NCBI GenBank assembly: GCA_029050995.1
Contig: JAIDLO010000027.1
Location: forward strand, 1-5,010
Source of the DNA: Eubacterium sp.
GTDB lineage: Bacteria; Bacillota; Clostridia; Oscillospirales; Acutalibacteraceae
Reading direction: 5' to 3'
DNA: 5,010 nucleotides
Below are positions 1-5,010 of the stretch, in pieces. Every line of letters begins with the position of its first letter. The stretch's first letter is position 1. The position numbers and the translations under genes are program-made. The notes under the pieces were generated by a model. The model was not told where the DNA came from and ran no database searches. It saw only the letters and a list, made by a program, of their open reading frames with translations.

Positions 1-20
1 GTTTAAAGGAGTTAATATCA

Positions 21-629
21 ATGAAAAAGTTTTTAGCAATTTTATTATCCGTTTTAATAATTGCATGCAGCTTTTCTGCCTGCTCTGCAAAGCCGAATAA
101 TAAGCTTACAGAAAAGAACATAACTGTTACAATCAATACGATTTTTGATGCACTAAAGGTATTTGATTCAGCTACAGTTAAAAGATATGTTGAGTCCTCA
201 ACGCTGGATAAAATTTTAACCTATGCTTCCAAGAAGGATCAGTTCCGCAAACTCGGCGTAGCTATTTTTGAAAATGTTGAATACACAATCAAGAATATAG
301 ATGTAGACAACAAGACCGTAACGCTTTCTGTTAAAAACAAGGATTTATCGGAGGTTGCTTCTGAATTTACAGAAGGTCTACTAAAAGAATACGCATCTAT
401 TACAGGCATTGTTCAGCTTCTTAAAGATATAACAAATGATGAATGGCTGGATAATAATCTTTCCATTTTAACAAAAGGAATCAGCGCCGCAATTATGCAA
501 AACAAAGAAGTTGATGTTGACCTTTCGTTTGAACAGAAAAATGACAGACTTGTGTTTAACTTTACGCTGGAGGCAGAAGATGCCGTTTCAGGCGGAGCTT
601 TAACAGCAATTAAAAATCTTTTCAGATAA
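21..629 (+). CDS. Small exported lipoprotein of unknown function (202 aa)
   Basis: The protein starts with a lipoprotein-type signal peptide: Lys2-Lys3, a hydrophobic core at about residues 4-15, then a lipobox. Two cysteines could be lipidated. Cys21 (FSAC) has the more usual distance from the N-terminus, while Cys16 (IIAC) fits the lipobox consensus more strictly. The mature part is about 180 residues, polar and lysine/aspartate rich, with no further membrane segment. It seems to alternate helix (about 36-75), strands (about 84-106, including VEYTIKNIDV and KTVTLSV), helix (about 108-160) and strands (about 163-184). This resembles small NTF2-like or cystatin-like lipoproteins of Clostridia, but that is a fold-level guess and no catalytic motif is visible. 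The start is supported by AAAGGAG at 5-11, nine bases before ATG. It probably sits in the membrane facing outward after Sec export and lipidation. The gene lies 93 bp upstream of secA on the same strand with no clear terminator between. Whether it is first in its operon cannot be seen. Confidence 0.85.
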   Translation: MKKFLAILLSVLIIACSFSACSAKPNNKLTEKNITVTINTIFDALKVFDSATVKRYVESSTLDKILTYASKKDQFRKLGVAIFENVEYTIKNIDVDNKTVTLSVKNKDLSEVASEFTEGLLKEYASITGIVQLLKDITNDEWLDNNLSILTKGISAAIMQNKEVDVDLSFEQKNDRLVFNFTLEAEDAVSGGALTAIKNLFR

Positions 630-636
630 ATAATTC

Positions 637-665
637 GTGACACAGCTTGAATTTTATGGTAAAAT
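637..665 (+). promoter_or_regulatory. Probable sigma-A promoter of secA
   Basis: A -35 box GTGACA (637-642, one mismatch to TTGACA) and a -10 box TAAAAT (660-665, one mismatch to TATAAT) are separated by exactly 17 bp. A TG at 657-658 gives an extended -10 (TGGTAAAAT). Transcription would begin near 671-673, leaving a leader of about 50 nt before the secA ATG. The promoter lies just after the stop codon of the lipoprotein gene, so secA can be expressed independently of it. This is a sequence match only. Confidence 0.65.
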
Positions 666-675
666 AGAAATTCAA
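647..675. repeat. 8-bp perfect inverted repeat spanning the secA -10 box
   Basis: TTGAATTT (647-654) and AAATTCAA (668-675) are exact reverse complements separated by 13 bp. The dyad is centred at about 661, inside the -10 hexamer and reaching the predicted start site. A second dyad, ATTTTA-TGG-TAAAAT (651-665), is nested within it. The arrangement suits an operator for a dimeric repressor. It is a poor terminator because the stem is almost all A/T and no U-tract follows. AT-rich intergenic DNA produces such dyads by chance, so the functional reading is tentative. Confidence 0.35.
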
Positions 676-676
676 T

Positions 677-723
677 TTGTATCATTACAATGTAAAAATA
701 ATCCAAATTATGAGGTGATATAA
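677..723 (+). promoter_or_regulatory. secA leader with possible alternative folds over the ribosome binding site
   Basis: The secA Shine-Dalgarno is GAGGTGA at 712-718, four bases before ATG, a near-full match to the anti-SD sequence. Bases 677-686 (TTGTATCATT) can pair with 714-723 (GGTGATATAA) in a 10-bp helix of 7 Watson-Crick and 3 G-U pairs, covering the SD and the first base of ATG. The same upstream bases can instead form a local hairpin, TTGTA (677-681) with TACAA (686-690) and a TCAT loop, which leaves the SD free. Both folds are AU-rich and weak. No known riboswitch class is recognised. Confidence 0.25.
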
Positions 724-3485
724 TGGCAAATAAATTTCTTACTGCTCTCTTCGGAGATTATTCTGCCAAAGAAGTAAAAAAGGTTAAAAAGATTTCGGAC
801 AAGGTTCTTGCCCTTGAAAGCAAATATCAGGAAATGTCCGATAAAGAGCTTGCCGCACAGACAGAAATACTGAAAGGCAGACTTGCAGACGGAGAAACAC
901 TTGACGATATTCTTCCGGATGCTTTCGCTGTATGCCGTGAGGGTGCATGGAGAGTGCTTGGAATGAAGCACTTTGAGGTTCAGGTTATCGGCGGTATTGT
1001 TCTTCATCAGGGAAGAATTGCCGAAATGAAAACAGGTGAAGGTAAAACACTTGTTGCTACGCTTCCTGCATACTTAAACGGTTTAACAGGCAAGGGCGTT
1101 CATATTGTTACGGTAAACGATTACCTTGCAAAGCGTGACTGCGAATGGATGGGCAAGCTGTATCGTTTCCTCGGTCTTTCAACAGGACTTATCATTCACG
1201 AAAAAACGAATGAGGAAAGACAGGAAGCATATAACTGCGACATTACTTATGGTACCAATAACGAAATGGGATTTGACTATCTTCGTGATAACATGGTGCA
1301 GTACAAAGAGCAGAAGGTTCAGAGAGAACACACCTTTGCAATCGTCGACGAGGTTGACTCCATTCTTATTGATGAGGCAAGAACACCTCTTATCATCAGC
1401 GGTAAGGGCGATCAGTCTACCGATATGTACAGACGCGCAAATGAATTTGCTAAATCCCTTACAATGGTTAAGGTTGCGCAGATGGACGAAAAGCAAGACA
1501 CTGAATCAACATATGATGCAGATTATGTAGTTGATGAAAAAGCAAAAACTGCAACACTTACCCAGAGCGGTGTTAAAAAGGCAGAGGAAATTTTCGGTGT
1601 TGAAAACCTTATGGATATGGAAAACACCACTCTGCTTCATCATATCAACCAGGCTATCAAGGCACGCGGTGTTATGCGCCGTGATATCGACTATGTTGTT
1701 AAGGACGGACAGGTTCTTATCGTAGACGAATTTACCGGTCGTATTATGCTTGGAAGACGATACAATGACGGTCTTCATCAGGCACTTGAAGCAAAAGAAA
1801 ATGTTAAGGTTGAACACGAAAGCAAAACACTTGCTACAATCACATTCCAGAACTACTTCCGTCTTTACGGCAAGCTTTCCGGTATGACAGGTACAGCTTC
1901 AACAGAGGCACCTGAATTCAGCGAAATCTACAAGCTTGATGTTGTTGAAATCCCAACAAACAAACCTCTTCTTCGTGAGGATTTACCGGATGTTATCTTC
2001 CAGACGGAAAGAGCAAAGTTCAAGAGTGCAATGGAACAAATCAAGGAATGTCATGAAAAAGGACAGCCAATCCTTGTTGGTACAATCAGCATTGAAAAGA
2101 GTGAAATCCTTTCAAAGCTTCTTAAAAAAGCAAGAATCCCGCATAATGTATTGAATGCGAAAAACCACGAAAAGGAAGCAGAAATTGTTGCACAGGCTGG
2201 TAAATACGGCGCTGTTACCATCGCAACAAACATGGCAGGACGTGGTACCGATATTATGCTTGGCGGTAACGCAGAATTCCTTGCAAAATCCGAAATGAAG
2301 AGAATGCAGTACACGGATGAGCTGATTGCAGAGGCAACAGGTTTCGGCGAAACGGATGATGAAGAAATCCTCAACGCGCGTAAAGTATTCAGAGAGCTTG
2401 AAGCTAAATATAAAGACGAAATTAAGGACGAAGCAGAAAAGGTTAGAGAAGCAGGCGGTCTTTTCATTCTTGGTACTGAGCGCCACGATTCCCGCCGTAT
2501 TGATAACCAGTTAAGAGGTCGTTCCGGTAGACAGGGAGATCCGGGTAATTCTCAGTTCTATCTTTCACTCGAAGATGATCTTATGAGATTATTTGGCGGC
2601 GAAAGAATGAAAGGCATTATGAACACCCTTTCAGGCAATGATGAAGATATGGCTATCCCAAGCAAAATGATTTCCAGAACTGTTGAATCCTCACAGCGCA
2701 AGGTTGAGGGCAGAAACTTTGGTATCCGTAAGAATACACTTCAGTATGATGATGTTATGAACCGCCAGAGAGAGCTTATTTACAGAGAGCGTAATATGGT
2801 TCTTGACGGTCTTGATTTAACAGATAAAATTGCAAATATGCTTGATTCAAGCATTGAAGAAAATGTTGCAATTTACTGTGCAAAGGATGCACATAAGGCA
2901 GATTGGAACATCAACGGCCTTAAAGAAAAATATAAGGGCTGGCTTGTGAACGAAGACGATTTTGAAAATCTTGATGAGCTTTCTGTTGAAGATATTGCCG
3001 AAACACTTAAAGAGCGCGGTCATAAGATTCTGAATGACAAAAGAGCGCTTCTCGGCGATGAGCTTTACGGCGAATTTGAAAAAATGGTACTTCTCAGAAA
3101 TGTTGATATGCTTTGGATGGAGCATATTGATGCTATGGATGATCTTAAAGAGGGTATCCACCTTCGTTCTTATGCACAGCAGGATCCGGTTGTTGCATTC
3201 AGAAATGAATCCTATGATATGTTTAATGAAATGACAGCAACAATCCGTGAAAACACAGTTAAGATGATGCTTACAACAATTCCGAGAAGAAGAGAAGATG
3301 TTGAAAGAAAGGCTGTAGCAAAGGTTACATCAACCTCAGCAGCAACAGACGACAGCGTTAAGGCAGAGCCTGTAAGAAAAGGCAAAAAGGTTGGTCCGAA
3401 TGATCCATGCCCATGCGGCAGCGGAAAGAAATATAAAAAGTGCTGCGGCTCTCCTGAAAAATTAGCTGAAAAATCAAATAAATAA
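723..3485 (+). CDS. secA: Protein translocase subunit SecA (920 aa)
   Basis: SecA is the ATP-driven motor that pushes unfolded preproteins through the SecYEG channel; it shuttles between cytosol and membrane. All hallmark parts are visible. NBD1 carries Walker A (MKTGEGKT, 102-109), TYGTNNEMGFDYLRDN (175-190), Walker B DEVD (209-212) and IDEARTPLIISG (216-227). The preprotein cross-linking domain follows at about 228-349, then the return to NBD1 with TFQNYFRLYGKLSGMTGTAS (374-393). NBD2 has MAGRGTDIMLGG (504-515, Arg507) and QLRGRSGRQGDPG (596-608, Arg600/Arg603), the arginine-finger motifs. The helical scaffold/IRA1 region includes LRNVDMLWMEHIDAMDDLKE (791-810) and GIHLRSYAQQ (811-820). The charged tail ends in a zinc site, CPCGSGKKYKKCCG (Cys896, Cys898, Cys907, Cys908), which in other SecAs contacts SecB or ribosome and lipid. 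At 920 aa it is longer than B. subtilis SecA (841) mainly because of an extra segment in NBD2 at about 516-575. A full zinc tail and intact motifs indicate the housekeeping SecA rather than an accessory SecA2. The start is fixed by GAGGTGA (712-718) and the family-typical N-terminus. It appears to be transcribed alone from 637-665 and to end at the hairpin at 3493-3521. Confidence 0.98.
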   Translation: MANKFLTALFGDYSAKEVKKVKKISDKVLALESKYQEMSDKELAAQTEILKGRLADGETLDDILPDAFAVCREGAWRVLGMKHFEVQVIGGIVLHQGRIAEMKTGEGKTLVATLPAYLNGLTGKGVHIVTVNDYLAKRDCEWMGKLYRFLGLSTGLIIHEKTNEERQEAYNCDITYGTNNEMGFDYLRDNMVQYKEQKVQREHTFAIVDEVDSILIDEARTPLIISGKGDQSTDMYRRANEFAKSLTMVKVAQMDEKQDTESTYDADYVVDEKAKTATLTQSGVKKAEEIFGVENLMDMENTTLLHHINQAIKARGVMRRDIDYVVKDGQVLIVDEFTGRIMLGRRYNDGLHQALEAKENVKVEHESKTLATITFQNYFRLYGKLSGMTGTASTEAPEFSEIYKLDVVEIPTNKPLLREDLPDVIFQTERAKFKSAMEQIKECHEKGQPILVGTISIEKSEILSKLLKKARIPHNVLNAKNHEKEAEIVAQAGKYGAVTIATNMAGRGTDIMLGGNAEFLAKSEMKRMQYTDELIAEATGFGETDDEEILNARKVFRELEAKYKDEIKDEAEKVREAGGLFILGTERHDSRRIDNQLRGRSGRQGDPGNSQFYLSLEDDLMRLFGGERMKGIMNTLSGNDEDMAIPSKMISRTVESSQRKVEGRNFGIRKNTLQYDDVMNRQRELIYRERNMVLDGLDLTDKIANMLDSSIEENVAIYCAKDAHKADWNINGLKEKYKGWLVNEDDFENLDELSVEDIAETLKERGHKILNDKRALLGDELYGEFEKMVLLRNVDMLWMEHIDAMDDLKEGIHLRSYAQQDPVVAFRNESYDMFNEMTATIRENTVKMMLTTIPRRREDVERKAVAKVTSTSAATDDSVKAEPVRKGKKVGPNDPCPCGSGKKYKKCCGSPEKLAEKSNK

Positions 3486-3492
3486 TAAAAAA

Positions 3493-3521
3493 ATCCTCTG
3501 AGTAACATCAGAGGATTTTTT
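3493..3521. terminator. Bidirectional intrinsic terminator between secA and the transporter
   Basis: ATCCTCTGA (3493-3501) pairs perfectly with TCAGAGGAT (3508-3516) around a 6-nt loop. On the + strand the stem runs into six T (3516-3521), terminating secA eight bases after its stop codon. On the - strand the A-run at 3487-3493 becomes seven U after the same stem, so it can also terminate the convergent transporter transcript. Confidence 0.9.
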
Positions 3522-3532
3522 ATGTAAAGAAT

Positions 3533-3566
3533 AAGCCGTGTGAATAATCGCACGGCTTGTTTTATT
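3533..3566 (+). terminator. Second stem-loop, probable back-up terminator
   Basis: AAGCCGTG (3533-3540) pairs perfectly with CACGGCTT (3551-3558). The stem can extend by a T-G and a G-C pair (3541-3542 with 3549-3550), leaving the loop AATAAT. On the + strand it is followed by GTTTTATTAT, a broken but usable U-tract, so it could catch secA read-through. On the - strand the trailing sequence is AUUCUUUA, a weaker tail. There it lies six bases after the transporter stop codon and may mainly protect the mRNA 3' end or assist the next hairpin. Confidence 0.65.
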
Positions 3567-4923
3567 ATAAGTATCTGAGGAAGATATATCCCATTGAAAT
3601 CAGAAGCACGATAACTGTTGCAGGAATTGCTGTTTTGCAGTATTCCTTCCAGCTGACAGGATGACCAGCTTTTGAAACAACAGATGTACCAACAACATTT
3701 GCCGAAGCACCGATTGGTGTTGCGCTTCCGCCGATATCTGTACCAATTGAAAGCGTATACGCAAGCGTTGGAAGATACTGTGCACCAACCGTTGAAGCAA
3801 GGCTCTTGATAACAGGAACCATTGTTGCGGCAAACGGAATGTTATCCACAACAGCACTTGAAACAGCAGATACCCAAAGAATGATTGCAAGCATAACAGC
3901 AATATTACCGCCGCAAACACTTTCAATAAACTCTGCAATCTTTTCAAGAACGCCTGTCTGCTCAAGACCGCCTACTACAATGAAAAGACCGATAAAGAAT
4001 AAAAGTGTTTTATAATCAACCTTTTTAAGTACGGTTGGAATATCCTTAGGTGCGGAAATAAGCGTTATAATGGCAATTGCGACACCGATTGTTGCTACTG
4101 TAAGACCTGTCTGTGCATGCGTTACAAGAAGAACAACAGCAACAGCGAAAATCAAACAGCTCATGATAAAATCTTTTTTGCTTGAAATTGCCTCTGCCGG
4201 CTTCGGGAAGGTTGACGGGTCAACAGGCTCGCCGGTTGTTTTTGTAAGCTGCTTTTTGTATGCAAAATAGAAGAACACAATCATTACGATTAAGGAGATT
4301 CCTGCTGCAACGCCTGTGTTTGTAACGAAATCTGCAAAGGAATAGCCAAGTGCTGTTCCGATAATAATGTTTGGAGGATCTCCGCACATTGTTGCAGAAC
4401 CGCCGAGATTTGCACAGAATATTTCTGCAAGTACCATTGGAACAGGGTTGAATTTCAGAAGCTGTGAAAGCTCAACCGTTACGGCTGCAAGGAAGAGAAT
4501 AACCGTAATACTGTCAATAAACATGGATAATACGGCAGACATAATCATAAAGGTTACAAGAATCGGCATAACCTTATACTTAACTGTCTTTGCAATTGTT
4601 AAGCAGAGCCATCTGAAAAATCCAGCCTTAGCCATACCCTCAACCATAACCATCATACCTGCAATGAATATGATTGTTGCCCAGTTGATACCGCTTGTGC
4701 TTTCATTGGCTTCGCCGGCTGAATACCAGAAACCTGCTGTAAAAATATTGTGAACATTCAGTGTTTCCTTAATTGCATCAAAGCTTTGCATGCAAATTCC
4801 GAAAACGATTAAAAGTGTTGCTGCTCCGCAGGATAAGGTTACAATATGTCTTGGAATCTTATCCATAATAATCAGAGCAAACATAAGTACAAAAATTACG
4901 ACTGCAATTATAGTAGCTGCCAT
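3565..4923 (-). CDS. ArsB/NhaD/P-permease-like ion transporter (452 aa), substrate unknown
   Basis: This is a very hydrophobic membrane protein with roughly 12 membrane spans, belonging to the ion transporter (IT) superfamily that includes ArsB, NhaD, CitMHS and the P-protein permeases. The two inverted halves are visible as paired signature motifs. GGSATMCGDPPNIIIG (174-189) in half one matches GGSATPIGASANVVG (398-412) in half two; these form the re-entrant hairpins that bind the ion or substrate in the superfamily. The preceding helices also match: SMFIDSITVILF (133-144) and SAVVDNIPFAATMVP (356-370). A hydrophilic loop at about 223-252 joins the halves. Length fits the family (about 420-450 aa). 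The N-terminal hydrophobic segment (1-20) is the first span. The start is supported by AGAGG (complement of 4931-4935), seven bases upstream of ATG. Family members move arsenite, Na+/H+ or organic anions, and sequence alone does not decide which. No arsR, arsC, arsA or other pathway gene is adjacent, so arsB is not assigned. It is transcribed alone, convergent to secA, from the promoter at 4972-5000. Confidence 0.9.
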   Translation of the reverse strand: MAATIIAVVIFVLMFALIIMDKIPRHIVTLSCGAATLLIVFGICMQSFDAIKETLNVHNIFTAGFWYSAGEANESTSGINWATIIFIAGMMVMVEGMAKAGFFRWLCLTIAKTVKYKVMPILVTFMIMSAVLSMFIDSITVILFLAAVTVELSQLLKFNPVPMVLAEIFCANLGGSATMCGDPPNIIIGTALGYSFADFVTNTGVAAGISLIVMIVFFYFAYKKQLTKTTGEPVDPSTFPKPAEAISSKKDFIMSCLIFAVAVVLLVTHAQTGLTVATIGVAIAIITLISAPKDIPTVLKKVDYKTLLFFIGLFIVVGGLEQTGVLEKIAEFIESVCGGNIAVMLAIILWVSAVSSAVVDNIPFAATMVPVIKSLASTVGAQYLPTLAYTLSIGTDIGGSATPIGASANVVGTSVVSKAGHPVSWKEYCKTAIPATVIVLLISMGYIFLRYL

Positions 4924-4948
4924 TTTTCTGCCTCTTTTCTTAATATTA

Positions 4949-4962
4949 TTTTATATATAAAA
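4949..4962. repeat. 14-bp perfect AT palindrome in the transporter leader
   Basis: TTTTATATATAAAA is its own reverse complement. It lies about 26 bp upstream of the transporter ATG and at or just downstream of the predicted transcription start (near 4965). The position would suit an operator, but an all-A/T palindrome in AT-rich DNA may be chance. No known regulator box is recognised. Confidence 0.3.
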
Positions 4963-4971
4963 GCCTTACAT

Positions 4972-5000
4972 ATTCTTGCAGAAAACAGCCCAAATGTCAA
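4972..5000 (-). promoter_or_regulatory. Probable sigma-A promoter of the transporter gene
   Basis: Reading the - strand, a perfect -35 TTGACA (complement of 4995-5000) is followed by a 17-bp spacer and AAGAAT (complement of 4972-4977), a 4/6 match to TATAAT. The weak -10 is preceded by TGC, giving an extended -10. Transcription would start near 4965, with a leader of about 40 nt. The remaining bases to 5010 show no gene start. Confidence 0.65.
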
Positions 5001-5010
5001 GCATAAATAT

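Noticed and set aside
647..676. TTGAATTT/AAATTCAA stem considered as a terminator for the lipoprotein gene
   Set aside because: The stem is nearly all A/T with a 13-nt loop and is not followed by a run of U, so it is unlikely to terminate transcription.
647..676. TTGAAT (647-652) with TTCAAT (671-676) as an alternative secA promoter
   Set aside because: The -10 match is poor and the spacer is 18 bp; GTGACA-17-TAAAAT with an extended -10 is clearly better.
708..1007. A 99-codon open frame on the - strand over the start of secA
   Set aside because: It lies opposite secA codons and the secA start, is Cys/Phe-rich as expected from an antisense frame, and has no family resemblance.
2051..2486. 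Two overlapping - strand open frames of 138 and 124 codons inside secA
   Set aside because: They are shadows of the conserved NBD2 coding sequence; the secA frame is continuous and fully accounts for this region.
4367..4753. A 128-codon open frame on the + strand inside the transporter gene
   Set aside because: It is antisense to clearly conserved transporter motifs, and its composition follows from the complementary hydrophobic codons; no ribosome binding site supports it.
3565..4923. Naming the transporter arsB (arsenite efflux)
   Set aside because: The fold family is shared by Na+/H+, citrate and other anion transporters, and there is no adjacent arsR, arsC or arsA.
1..5010. Search for CRISPR arrays, insertion sequences, tRNA/rRNA genes, known riboswitches and long direct repeats
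   Set aside because: None seen; nearly all of the window is filled by three intact genes, with short intergenic gaps explained by promoters and terminators.

Overview
This window looks like ordinary chromosomal DNA from an AT-leaning Gram-positive bacterium of the class Clostridia, possibly the Ruminococcaceae/Oscillospiraceae. The grounds are the strong AAAGGAG/GAGGTGA-type ribosome binding sites, sigma-A style promoters, a SecA with a Clostridia-like long form, and CTT/AGA/CGT-rich codon use. The lineage is an inference and no taxon-defining marker is present.

Layout. (1) 21-629 (+) encodes a small exported lipoprotein of unknown function; only its ribosome binding site lies upstream inside the window. 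(2) 630-722 is a gap with no convincing terminator. It holds a good extended -10 promoter overlapped by an 8-bp inverted repeat, then a short leader that may fold over the secA ribosome binding site. (3) 723-3485 (+) is a complete secA, the motor ATPase of the general secretion pathway, with a C-terminal zinc-binding tail. (4) 3486-3564 is a compact convergent intergenic region with two stem-loops; the first has U-tracts on both strands and can serve both flanking genes. (5) 3565-4923 (-) is a complete 12-TM-class ion transporter of the ArsB/NhaD/P-permease group (IT superfamily), substrate unknown. (6) 4924-5010 is its leader and promoter (TTGACA, 17-bp spacer, extended -10), with a 14-bp AT palindrome in the leader.

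How the genes relate. SecA drives export of proteins such as the lipoprotein encoded just upstream, but that does not make them a dedicated pair. The two may be partly co-transcribed because no terminator separates them, although secA has its own promoter. The transporter is a separate, convergent, apparently monocistronic unit. I found no mobile element, CRISPR array, tRNA/rRNA, recognised riboswitch or defence system, and no clear sign of a previously undescribed system. The observations most worth a second look are regulatory: the secA promoter/leader architecture and the shared terminator.
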